Source of the DNA: Hepsetus odoe
Taxonomy: Eukaryota > Chordata > Actinopteri > Characiformes > Hepsetidae
Reading direction: 5' to 3'
NCBI GenBank assembly: GCA_017165825.1
Contig: CM029366.1
Coordinates: 21,077,750 to 21,141,749, forward strand
DNA: 64,000 nucleotides
The notes below the pieces were generated by a model. It was not told the DNA's origin and searched no databases. It saw only the letters and a list, made by a program, of their open reading frames with translations. A program made the translations under genes and the position numbers. Below are positions 34,613 to 46,049 of the stretch, piece by piece. How positions within the stretch are numbered: position 1 is the first letter of the stretch; every line of letters starts with the position of its first letter.

Positions 34613-37600
34613 CTGTATATACCGGAAGATAATAACTGTTTGGATTTTGCAGAGCAATGCAACGAAGCACTGTTTGAATCTCATGAGATGGTAGTATTTA
34701 CTAAAGCTTTGTCTCATTGCTATTGCAAGTTACACCAGATGTTTAGCTTTGTTTTCCTCCTTTCTTTCATCCATGCTCCACTCAAGCGCTGCCTCTACAC
34801 ACATCATGGGAAATAAATATATAAACATGACGGATTAGGTGATGTCATGTAGCTCTGCAGATGGTGAGAATGTTGATGCAAAACACAACTGCTTCAGCTT
34901 TCTAGAGGCAACACAGGGCTTTTGCTTCATGTGTCATTCTGTCAGAATGCATTCTGGTTTAATGTGGGCTGTAACAACCACTTGGCTTAGTTAGAAAAAA
35001 GTGCCAACACTTAGCATCTGCACTAAACATCTACTCTTTTCTTCGGTCTGTGTGCAGGCGAGGCCTAGAGAGGGACTGATTTGACCATGTTATGTAAGGC
35101 CCCCCATTAAAATTGAAAACCTGGAAATAGGCACTGGGTTTTAATGAACCTTAATGGAGTAATGCATAAAGCATGTGTCTTTCACTTTTCTTGACATTAT
35201 ATTGTCACTGCCACGAGCAAGTCTGCCTCTAAAAACAGCAGTGCAGAGCAGAATCTGCCTTTTTTTCCTGGTAATTAATGTGAAACCTCAAGGTGTGTTT
35301 GTTACTGCATTTTGTTGTAATATTTAATTGATTGTTAGCTGTATATTATACACAGTCTTCCTAACTCTTATATGTGTCTCAAATACTGGCCTCTATAGTG
35401 ATCACTGTAATTTTTCAGATTCCAACAATAGCGCTCTGTTACTGGGCACAGTTACCCAGTGACCCTTAATTTCCATTTGACTGGAACTGTTGCTCAGATG
35501 TTTTGGCTGATTTTCCAGAAAGAGGGTAGTAATGCAGATTTAGAGAAAATGTCCCAAGCAATGCATGAATGGAATGGATTGGAATGACAGAAAATTGAAG
35601 CAGTGCATGTTTTTAGGTCCCTGATTCCAAATTAAAAAAATAAATTATATAGGAGCTTTGCCAGTTAATATTTCAAATTCAATTCTATACTATTTTAACC
35701 AACAATGGGAGCGGGCTTTTAAGATTTAGTAAAATCACCATGTCGGTAATAGCTTCAATTTAAACTTAGTAGTACTCAGCACACTAAATTGACATATTTT
35801 TATGTAATTTGACATATTTTAATGTACTTTGCTGTGCATAATGGATCTAGGAATGAGGATGTAATGATACTTGTTGACTATTGACTCAAATAATATACAT
35901 TATCCAACCCTTAAAAGGCCTCCATTGATTAGGCTGCTACGCCTGGGGTCAAGAAAAAGGGGAAACTATGTATCTGATGAAAGCATTCTTATGTCAGAGC
36001 TTTACCCCTTATACATTTTCATAAAGACCCCTTTATACGCCTTTAAAACCGCCTCATACATTTTCATGATGGCCTCTGTAATTATGGCATATCGACATTA
36101 CAAGGCCCAACAGACAAATAACATATAGTCTTGATTGTCCATCTTCACTGCACTGTGCAGAATGGAATGTGTTCTTCAATTTGATACGCCAGAAGCTAAT
36201 TTGTCTATTTACAAAGATTTGCGATTCAGTGGTTAATGATTTCATTCAGTGGAATACATTTCTCCCTTGCCCACTATTCTCTTTGGGCCTTGCACAGTCT
36301 GTGTTTCCTCATAGCATGACTGTTATTTATAAGGATTGGCTGTATTAGAGAAAGAACATGATGTTATTCTTGAAATGTAAATGGAAATCTTAATGAATTA
36401 ATAAATCTTGGCTGCTAAAACCCCAGTGCTGGCGGACAGAATAGGACAATGAGGTAGAAAAAGCAGTTGAAGCAGTCTTTCTGTTTGTAAGCTGATAAGT
36501 CATGGAATGATGAGTCCATTTCTTAATTGTGGAGAAAACTCATTCTCGACTGTGGGTCTGAAGAGGTGGATTATTAATTGATCTTTTAAATGGAAAAAAA
36601 AAACTACACCCCACACTTGTTGGTGGAATAATACACTCAGACTAAATAAATCTTTTTTTCTCTAAGAGATATACCAATTAATCATTTAATGTGTCGGCAC
36701 AAGGAGCACAGTACACTGAGCCAAATGAATGGTTTGTATCAATGGACACGCAAGTACTGTAGCTATCAGAATGACATTTAAGGGATGAACAAAGGGAACT
36801 GGATTAGTATATAATTTCTATTTAACCAGTGACCTTTGCAATGCAGTAATGGACCGTGCAAAGCACACACATCAAATAAGCCTATATTTGTTCTTACCAT
36901 CTAACTGATGTACTCTTAGTCCTAGATATACTCATTTGTCCTTGATCAGGATAGCATTCATGCATAATGCTATGAACTAAAGTCTGAGCAGTCTTTGTTA
37001 ATGCTTATTTTTTTGAGTAAAAGAAACAGAAATCTCCTTTTGAACATTCTCAGTGAGATGCTGTGCACCTATGTATTTTCAGGCAGCATTTTGGTCTTGT
37101 CAGTTTAATTTGCATTTGTGATCAAGCTGCAACTGGCAAATTTGTCAAACACTAAGCCCTGCAGCACACATTTTTCACAGCAACTGTGCTATTTCCAGGT
37201 CCTCCCATCTGGTGGGGGGCTTAGGAACTCACAGATGATTTACAATTGCACTCTTCTGTTATGGAGCCTGTAAATTGCTAGGATTATTGGGCTTTCATGA
37301 TTTTTACACTGCTACTTTGCATTAGCCAACCCTGGACTATGCTGCCAGTAGAGATGATGCCTTAGAGGACCAATATAATTGAATCTGAGAACTTTGTAAT
37401 GAATGTGCATTTAACACTGAATATTTCACTGAACTGCTCTCATTCTTAGTTTGGGTTTGTTGGGGTTGTGTTCACTTTTGAGTAGACTCCTGAGTTGTAC
37501 ACAAATATTAATCCTTTTTTGAAGCTGCATAATCTCTATTAAGCCTGCTCTTTATGCTGCCATGAGTCTCAGCTCAGTGTCTCCTGAGTACTTTTTTGCA

Positions 37601-39204
37601 TTAGCAAGTATGTCATAGAGCAAAAAAACAAAGCATTACCTTGACAAGAAAATACAGTAAGAGTGAACAGCTTTCATACTTTATGGAAACTTTAATTTTC
37701 TACAAAACGATTTTCCTTGCTAGTGCTTTAAAATCTGATGTATGTTAAAATGAGCTCATGTTAGCAACTTGCATTTAAACACATAAGCAGTTAAGGCTGT
37801 CGAATGTGTCCAAATGTGAAGTAATCTGTTTCGCTGTCTCATAATTAGAAATGTTTGATTCAGAAACCAAACTCTTTTAAATCCTCATTTCTTTCCTCTA
37901 TACCCAGCAGAACTACAAAATCTCACCTCTGTCGTATATTGTTGTTTATTTCTTTGAATTGTTGTGAAAGTTGTCGCAATAGCTCTTTATCAATTCTCCT
38001 CACATTGTTGCTGCTAATACGGTTAGTAATTAAGCGGATCATCCCTTAGCGCTGATAGATACACTGGTTTGATAGAGACTGGGAGTTAGCTGTGTGGATA
38101 TCTGTCACAGCCAGCTAGCCGCATGTTATTAGGTTTCTGCCGAGACCTGCCAATAGCGCACAATACTGCCCGAATCTCAGTGATGAATGACCTGAAGCAG
38201 CCCATTGCCATCTCTCACGTATCCAGGATTTCACCTCCGCCTCAGTTCTTCACGCAAGCATGGACAGTGTAAATGGATGAGAGATTATTGTGCATTCCTG
38301 CAACACTGAGGAGCATTTCAGACCATTGTGTGCTGCATCTTCGATTTAGTGCCTGCACATGCTTGTTGTTCATGCTCCTACACATGCTTGCTGAAAATCC
38401 TTCATTCCCAAAAAGTGTCACAGTTTGAGTAAAGTAAGCTGACTCTGATTAAAATGCCAGAGGAAATGTTAAATATTTTGACATCCCCACAGTCAAAATG
38501 TCACCTAATGTGCCAAATGTTTGATGTAAACAAAGTCTGTTTTTCATTGCTGCCTTAAATGGTAGACTTTCAGCTGCAGAATATTAAAACGCATGACATT
38601 TGCTGTGTCTAAAATCAAATTGTGTTCAAATAGTATTCTACTTAGTGCAGTCCAAATTTCACTGGATAATTCAGTTTCCATTTATAATTCACTAGATTGG
38701 TAGCCATAATGCACTGTAAGACTAGTGAACACATAATGTGCACTACTTAAGATCAACAATTCACGATGTAGAACGATTTCTTAAAATTTACAGGAAGTCA
38801 TTCTTTCTCCGGGCTGAAATTTCTAAATATCTGCAGTAGTGCAGTTTGATGGTCAAAGCATTAAAAAAGAACTAGCCAAAAGTAGGATTGTCTCTTTTCT
38901 GCTGAAAACTGGAAGCTTGCCAGATTCTGTTCAGTGTGTTCAACCTGTTAATGGCCTGTGAAGGCAGTTAGTTTTTTTAAAATTGGAACAACCAGCAGTT
39001 ACAGGTGTTATTTACCTCATCTCAGCTCAGAAGCTCAGTAATCTAGAAATCACATTTTTTCTTTCATCGTCATTCAGAGCTGTTACCAGAAGTTTCAAAG
39101 AATTGTTTGTACTTTTTCTGGGAAACACTCAGATTTATGGCCCTGTGGTTAAATAATTGTTAACATTAGCTCTAAAAAAGGGAAAAACCCTGCCTGCAAG
39201 AGGA

Positions 39205-39207
39205 GGC

Positions 39208-39238
<31 letters not shown>

Positions 39239-39745
39239 TACTTATGTTTATATAGCATTTTTCTCAAATCCAAGGTCATTTTACAGAGCACAAAATAAGT
39301 AAATAAAAATTATAAATCAAAACAGTTAACGAACAAACACAAAGGCAGTGACAAAACAAACAGCACAATTTTAAAAGCGAAGCAGTAAAGACAATGTAGT
39401 AGAAGAAATCAAGAAGAAGTGGAATAGCACAGACCAAAGTTGTGAAGAGAGACAGAGAGGATGTTAGAAACAAGTTTTCAGGGAGTTTAGGGGCAGCAGC
39501 ACTAAACGATGTACCACCCATGGTAGATAACCTGAATTTAGGGACTGTCGGGAAACCGGTACCTGAGGAGCGCAGTGAACAGGTGGGAGTGTTTGAATGG
39601 AGAGATTCAGTGAGGTATGAAGGAGCAGCTCCATGAAGAGCTTTTAATGTGAAGAGAAGCAGCTTGTATTGAATACAATTTGATGTGGGCAGCCAGTGAA
39701 GTTTGTAGAGAATGGTGTGATGTGTTCAGATTTTTAGATGTAATC
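39205..39745 (+). repeat. dispersed fish repeat of unknown class with (TAA)n head
   Basis: A TAA microsatellite (39208-39238) leads into TTATATAGCATTTTTCTCAA, then GGTCATTTTACAGAGCAC, then a G-rich section (GGCAGCAGCACTAAACGATG, CCATGAAGAGCTTTTAATGT, GGGCAGCCAGTGAAGTTTGT). This order is familiar from a common dispersed repeat of fish genomes. I cannot name its class. The 64-residue frame at 39442-39636 falls in it and is not a host gene. Confidence 0.5.
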
Positions 39746-41955
39746 AACCAGTACTTTTAAAAAGATATAACCCTGAAATAAATGAAACATTTTTCATTTT
39801 TAATTTTAACACTGCAGATAATAAACAGCATAAAATATTGCAGATATTTTCTGGGGTTTTTTTCCTGCTATTTATCTGTGATACAGTATTATGGTCAAAT
39901 GGCAACATGCTTTACAATAACTTGCACTGCAAAAGGAATTAAAGTGAGTGCTCACAGCCAAAATCCCCCCCAACAGTTCCGCAACAGCCCACTCGGGGGC
40001 TGTGGCCTACAGTTTTAAGACCCCTGCACAACTTCTAAGCAATTGTTTGGTGAGGATTGTTAATCTAAACTGTCTTGTAAGGATGGTTAATTATACATTA
40101 CGCTTTGCACAGACTACAGTACCAAGCAACAAAGACCAAAATGGAAGGCTTTTTAAATGTCAAATCATACCACGTTGGATTTCCTCACACTGCATGGCTA
40201 TTACACTGGGTTGCACTCTCTTCTTGCCCAGCATATTATTGCACAATGTGAACTGCAGCATCTGTCATGCAAAATGTTCCTGATGTGCGTTATGTACTTT
40301 TGAATTTTCATAAAGTTCACATTAACGGTTGCAAAAACGTCCGCAAAAGCATCCGTTTAATCTGTTATTTTATCCATAAATCTCAGCCGAGTACATAAAC
40401 AGTTTACTCCTCTTCTGCCCTGTTAAGCCCCGTTGCGATTATGTAACGGTTCATGAGCTTTTAAATGGGCTGGTGACTGTACTGTATGTCGCAGGCCGTG
40501 GCCATCAATTGCTGCTTTTTCAAAAGAGAAGAAACTCCTCATAAAATTGGCAAAACTCTGCATTCATGCTGTGTTCGACTGTCATACAGTTATTTTCAAG
40601 CTTTCCCTGGAGAGCATGCATTGGAGAAATAATAAAAAAAAATAATCTGTTTTAAACAGGCTTTCAGTCTCAGATGGAGGCTCCAGCAGAATGAGAGAAG
40701 CAAGGGAGGCATTTAAACATGTTCAATGTAAAAGCGGCATGAGCTTAAAGTGGCAAAGAAAGAACGTTGCCTCAGAGTGTAAGTAGTTGAATGTTTATCC
40801 TAAAACAGCTTTTTAAGATGGATGACATTTTAAACTGCAAATAGATGGTGTGTCACAAGCTGTCTTTTGCGTCATATTTTTTGTGGTTTGCCACATAACA
40901 CTGAAAAATCAGACCACTAGGAACTCCTATAGCATGAGCGTAACAAAACGTTTGCTTGGTGTCTGTGGGAAGGCCCAAGGAGGTTCTTTTCTTTTTTGAG
41001 AATCTGACGTTTAGTAGGCACAACAGTAGCTTTTAGTTTGGTATCCTCAATTTCAGCCATGAAGTTATGGAGAAAAACAAATAGGAAAAAAAAATTGTGA
41101 ACACAGCCTTGCACTTCAATGACTTGCAGGTGATTTTCAAGCAGTAGGTTGCCTGGAATATAAATGCACCCCCACTCAAATTCAGACATAGCAAGCAATT
41201 TAACGCTAGCCAGAAAGACATAAGTGGATCACACTCCTGAAGGAAGTACAATTGTGCCAGTTATTTTCTGCGCTTCTATTTTTTGTCCCTCATTCTCTTT
41301 TGCACTGTATTCGTGTGCCTCTGAAAAATATGGTCCGATTCTCGAACCATTTCCTCTCTCTTAGGGAGAAAATGTCTTTCTAAAGACAGAATGCATCGTT
41401 TAAAGGTGATATTTTCTGTTCATTCATGTTTAATTTTAAAGATTTATGTAATTCATGCTTTGTAATGTGCCTGTTTGGTTGAAAGAATCAAGCTGACATA
41501 CTAAAGAAATGATTTCATATGTACTTGAAAACCGTCTTCTTTTTTTTCCATTGGCAGCCTGGAATAAAGTGGCCCCTAGTTACAGCGGGCTCTCTGACAC
41601 TGGCAAATAGACTAGCACAATGCTTGAGAACATGAAAGAACCCTCATTTCATATTCACAGAACCTGCCTCTGCTATTCAGCCTTTGAACTTCTATTAAGC
41701 AGTTTATCACTGTGCAATTCATTTCATTTCTCCAACCCTGGGGATGAATAGTATTTCTCTGCACCACACTAGAAACATTACTTTTTATGCTTTGACCACT
41801 CCAAAAGTGCCTGCAATGTTATTGTTGTTCACTTGTAACATTTCTTATTAGAGCAGATTACACCAAAAATAGGTTACCCTGTTTAAGTAAAAAGTTTTTG
41901 TGCATTCCCTCTTCTTTTCTGAACATCTTTCTAAATTCCTCCTTTTTACATTTCT
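39746..41955. other. intron, no feature seen
   Basis: About 2.2 kb of intron with no exon or clear repeat. Small open frames (39948-40283, 40917-41198) have no recognisable domain. Confidence 0.5.
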
Positions 41956-41969
41956 GTTATATGGCATAT

Positions 41970-43883
41970 AACCCAGCCAATAGGGATATACAAGCCAATG
42001 TATTTCTTCAGGCCAGTACCAATCTTGGATAAATGGGGAGGGTTACATCAGGAAGAGCATCCAATGTAAAATCTTTGTCAAACCAGTATGCAGATAACAA
42101 AACTGATTTCCATACCGGATTGGTTGAGGCTTTTTAATGTTGGCAGCATGAGTGGTAAAGGTAGAGAACTCGCTGATATGATATGAGAGAAGAAAGTTTG
42201 GTATTTTGTGTGCACAAGAGAGTAGATGGAAGGGTAGTAAGGCCAGGTGTATTTGAGGAAGGTTTAGATTGTTTTACCATGGTGTGGATGGAAGGAGGAA
42301 TGGGGTAGGTGCTATCCTGAAGGAAGAATATGTGAAGAGTGTTTTGGAGGTGAAGAGAATGTCAGCTAAGGTGATAAGTTTGAAGCTTTAACCTGAAGGT
42401 GTGATGACTAATGTTTTTAATGTATATGCTCCACAAGTTGGTTGTGAGATGGAGGCGAAAGAAGAATTCTGGAGTGAGTTAGATGAAGTGATAGAGAATG
42501 TACGCAGGGGTGAGAGAGAGTGGTGATTGGTGCAGACTTTAATGGACATGTTGGTGAAGGGAACAGAGGTGATGAGGAGGTGATGGGTAGGTATGGTGTC
42601 AAGGAGAGGAATGCTGAAGGTCAGGTGGTTGTAGATGTTTCTAAAAGAATGGAAATGGCTGTAGTTAATACTTATTTTAAGAAGAGGGAGGAGCCCAAGG
42701 TGACATACAAGAGTGGAGGAAGTTGTACACAGGTGGATTATATCTTTTACAGGAGGATCAGTCTGAAGGAGATTGGAGACTGCAAAGTAGTGATGGGAAG
42801 AGTGTAGCTAAACAATATAAGATAGTGGTCTGTAGGATGACCTTAGACATCGAGGAGAGGAGGAAAGTGAGGGCAGATTTGAGGATAAAATGGTATAAAC
42901 TGAAGAAGGATGTCTGCAATGTGGAATTCAGACAGGAGTTAACACAGGCACTGGGAGACACTGATGAGCTAAAGGATTTCTGGGAAACTACTGCAGAAGT
43001 GGTCAGGCACTCAGCTAGAAAGGTACTTTATGTGACATCTGGAAAGAAGAAGGCGCATAAGGAAACCTGGTGGTGGAACACAGAAGTTCAGGAGTGTATA
43101 CAGAAGAAAATGTTAGTGAAGAAGAAATGGGATAGTCAGAGAGTTAAAGAAAATAGACAGGAGTACAAGGAGATGAAGTACAGGGCGAAGAAAGCAGTGG
43201 TGAAGGTGAAAGATAAGGTGTTTGGTGAATTGAATGAAAGTTTGGACAGTAAGGAAGGAGAAAAGGAACCTATACCAATTAGCTAGCCAGAGAGACAGAG
43301 CTGGGAAAGCTGTGCAGCAGGTCAGGGAGATAAAGGATAGAAATGGAAACATAAGTGATCAGAGTGTGTTGAGCAGATAGAAAGAGTACTTCGAGGGACT
43401 GATGAATGAAGAGAATGAGAGTGAGAGAAGATTAGTGAACCAGGAAGTGCAGCAAATTAGCAAGCTGGAAGTATGGACAGAGATGAAGAGGATGAAGAAT
43501 GGAAAGGCTGTTGGTTCAAATTACACACCTGTGGAAGCATGGAGGTGTTTAAGAGAGATGGCAGTGGAGTTCCTAACAAGGTTTTTCATGAGAGTGAGAA
43601 AGTGAGAGGACGCCTGAGGAGTGGAGAAGTGTACTGGTATAGAAAAGTCAGAGAAGAAAGGTTGCGTTGATTTGGACATGTACAGGGAACAGACAAGAAT
43701 TATATAGAAGAAGGATGTTGAGGATGGAGCTGGCAGGAAAGAGGAAAAAAGGAAGGCCAAAGAGGTGGTTTATGGATGTTGTGGGAAATGACATGCAGGC
43801 AGGAGGAAAATGCAGAGTACGAAAAGAAATTTAAACAGTAGATCCATGCTGGTGACCCCTAAAGGGAGCAGCTAAAAGGAGAA
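41970..43883 (+). mobile_element. internally deleted RTE-like LINE (copy 3)
   Basis: 1.91 kb flanked by a perfect 14-bp target duplication GTTATATGGCATAT at 41956-41969 and 43884-43897. It begins AACCCAGCCAATAGGGATA, like the other copies, and ends in the shared 3' tail (GGTGACCCCTAAAGGGAGCA). About 200 bp of 5' UTR are missing near 42130. The whole reverse transcriptase is missing near 43640, where the start of the RT region joins directly to the C-terminal REERLRXFGHVQ-type part. Both true ends are kept, so it is an internal-deletion derivative rather than a 5'-truncated copy. Confidence 0.92.
42418..43286 (+). pseudogene. endonuclease and linker remnant of LINE copy 3
   Basis: Frames 42520-42807 and 42723-43286. 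The first has VIGADFNGHVGEGNRGDEEV, the best-preserved D-F-N-G-H motif in the window. A change of frame at about 42800 leads to VAKQYKIVVCRMTLDIEE and KETWWWNTEVQECIQKKM. The conserved His of the Q-H-R-M-V site reads Tyr here (KQYKIVV). Confidence 0.82.
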
Positions 43884-43947
43884 GTTATATGGCATATGAA
43901 ATGGTAAAGGAAGGCAGATCTGTTCTATGATCATCATAAACTATTTA

Positions 43948-45263
43948 CAGTGCCTTGCAAAAGTATTCAGAAGTATTGGCTTTTTACCTATTTTGTTACA
44001 TTCTAACCTGTAATTTAAATGTTTCTTAATCTTATTTTATGTGATGGATCTATACAAAATAGTCTAAGTTGGTGAAGTGAATTGAGAAAAAAAATATAAA
44101 AAATAATAAAAAAAATTAAAAACTAAAAATTGGCATGTGCATATGTATTCACTCAATGCCATGAAGCCCCTAAAAAGTCCTGGTGCCACCAATTACCTTT
44201 AAAAGTCACGTAATTAGGGAAATGAAGTCCACCTGTGTGCAATCTAAGTGTCACATGATCTGTCAGTATAACCTTTTCTGAAAGGCCCCAGAAGTTGCAA
44301 CACCACTAAGCAAGAGGCATCACACCACGAAGACCAAGGAGCTCAGGGACAAAGTTGTTGAGAAGTACAAGTCAGGGTTGGGTTATTAAAAAATATCCAA
44401 ATCTTTGATGATCCCCCAGAGCACCATCAAATCCATCATCTGCAATTGAAAGAACATGGTACCACAACAAACCTGCCAAGAGAGGGCCACCCACCAAAAC
44501 TCATAGACCAGGCAAGGAGGGCATTAATCAGAGAGGCAGCACAGAGACCCAAGGTAACCCTGAAGAAGTTACAGAGTTTCACAGCTAGAGTATCTGTCCA
44601 TAGGACCACAATAAGCCGTACGCTCCATAGAGCTGGGCTTTATGGAAGAGTGGCAAGAGAAAAGCCATTACTTAACATTAAAAGAAGGTGGCACATTTTG
44701 AGTTTGCCAAAAGGCATGCGGGTGACTCCCCAAATGTATGGAGGAAGGTGCTCTGGTCAGATGAGACTAAAATTGAACTTTTTGGCCACCAAGGAAAATG
44801 GCGCAAACCCAACATATCCCATAACCCGAAGAATACCATCACCACAGTTAAACATGGTGGTGGCAGCATCATGCTGTGGAGATTGCTGTTCACAAGCAAA
44901 AACTATCCAATATGAAGGAGCTGGAGCAGTTTTGCCTTGAGGAATAGGCAAACATCCCAGTGGCAAGATGTGGCAAGCTCATAGAGACTTATACAAAGCA
45001 ACTTGCAGCTGTAATTACTGCAAAAAGTGGCTCTACAAAGTACTGACTTTAGGGGCTGTGAATAGTTATGCACGCTGAAGTTTTCTGTTATTTTGTCCTA
45101 TTTGATGTTTGCTTCGCAATAAAAAAAAAAATACATCTTCAAAGTTGTAGGCAAGTTCTGTAAATGAAATGGTGCAAACTCAAACAATCCATTTTAATTC
45201 CAGGTTGTGAGGCAACAAAACATGAAAAATGCCAAGGCAGGTGAATACTTTTGCAAGGCACTG
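43948..45263 (+). mobile_element. Tc1-type transposon with matched inverted repeats
   Basis: 1316 bp with TA duplicated at 43946-43947 and 45264-45265. The ends match perfectly for 22 bp (CAGTGCCTTGCAAAAGTATTCA). More diverged pairing continues for about 75 bp (CTATTTTGTTACATTCTAAC opposite the inverted ATGTTTTGTTGCCTCACAAC). It sits 48 bp after LINE copy 3, and its right end lies 100 bp before the negr1 exon at 45366. It encodes a broken transposase. Confidence 0.93.
44310..45060 (+). pseudogene. Tc1 transposase, broken
   Basis: The DNA-binding half is in 44320-44660: KELRDKVVEKYKSGLGY, a stop in GLGY-to-KIS, then KEHGTTTNLPREGHPPKL and VSVHRTTISRTLHRAGLYGR. A frameshift follows REKPLL. The catalytic half resumes at 44688 (HFEFAKRHAGDSPNVWRKVL, then WSDETKIELFGHQGKW). 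The first catalytic Asp is present (WSDE). After GGGSIMLW (about 44880) a deletion removes the part with the second Asp and the Glu and joins to the C-terminal piece near 44920. This copy cannot make active enzyme. Confidence 0.9.
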
Positions 45264-45365
45264 TAAATGTACATTTAGCAATTAATATTTTCAGAACAAT
45301 TTGAAACTTATCGCATAAACACATTGTTGTTCAAGAAAGTTTAAACAGCCTTTTCTTTTTTACAG

Positions 45366-45486
45366 TTCCACCATCCATTCATGAAATGAAGAGTCATGGG
45401 GTCCGACCTGGTTACACGGCACTGCTGAGGTGCGAGGCAGCTGCAGTCCCCTCTCCTGTCTTTGAGTGGTACAAGGGGGAGAAGAG
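45366..45486 (+). CDS. negr1: negr1 coding exon: first half of Ig domain 3
   Basis: 121 bp, phase 1-2. After the split Phe it reads PPSIHEMKSHGVRPGYTALL, RCEAAAVPSPVFEWYKGEK and a split Arg. It holds the first Ig3 cysteine (LLRCEA) and the core Trp (FEWYKGEK). FEWYKGEK is the NEGR1 form; LSAMP has FEWYRDD and NTM FQWYKDD. The acceptor is CTTTTCTTTTTTACAG and the donor GTAGGG at 45487. The Tc1 element ends at 45263, so branch point and polypyrimidine tract must lie in the 100 bp between. Confidence 0.93.
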
Positions 45487-45832
45487 GTAGGGATGAAAGG
45501 CAGGATGGAAAAAAGCCTGTGATTTTATCTGTGATGTCTTTTTTCTTGCCAGAATTGATAAATTTTTTTTCTCCCCTTACATTATCATGCATTATAAGTC
45601 AGTTCATCCTTGATTCAAGCCTGACCTCAATGAAGATGTATGCCAGCTGTTTTTTTTTTCTGTTGAGTAAAGTGTGCCTTTGAGGATAGTAGGCCAGCGA
45701 TATAATCTATATTCTTGTAAATATTCAGGCCAAATAACTAGGTGAACAGAGGAACCAGATAAAATAATTTCTTGTCTTACTGCTACAGGGAAGCATAGGA
45801 GTTAAAATGCTTCCTCCTGCTGATTTTTAGAT

Positions 45833-46043
45833 TTACATTTACATTTACGGCATTTAGTAGACACTCTTATCCAGAGCGACTTCCATGTCGTAATAACAGG
45901 GACAGTCCCCCTGGAGCAATTCAGGGTTAAGGGTCTTGCTCAGGGACCCAGTGGTGGTAGTGCCAGAGGTGAGATTCGAAGCTAGGACCTTTTGATCTAT
46001 AGGGCTGTAGGCAAGTACCCTACCACTAGACCACCACCACCAC
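45833..46043 (-). mobile_element. SINE family B, reverse
   Basis: The inverted L2-like tail (ATTTACATTTACGGCATTTAG and CTCTTATCCAGAGCGACTTC) is followed by the inverted body and an inverted B box at 45971-45982 (GAGATTCGAAGC). It is the same family as 4566-4784. A possible 6-bp target duplication TTAGAT lies at 45827-45832 and 46044-46049; it is too short to be sure. Confidence 0.75.
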
Positions 46044-46049
46044 TTAGAT

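Larger units (their letters stand above)
30978..39204. other. intron between Ig2 and Ig3 exons, left part
   Basis: About 8.2 kb of intron with no exon seen. Apart from the hairpin cluster (32641-32819), a SINE-like piece (33870-34060) and a TTTTG repeat (34591-34612) I see only unique sequence. Several stretches look less AT-biased than the rest (31330-31760, 38050-38400) but carry no coding signal. Confidence 0.5.

Noticed and set aside
39442..39636. 64-residue plus-strand frame
   Set aside because: It lies in a dispersed repeat and has no domain or splice context.
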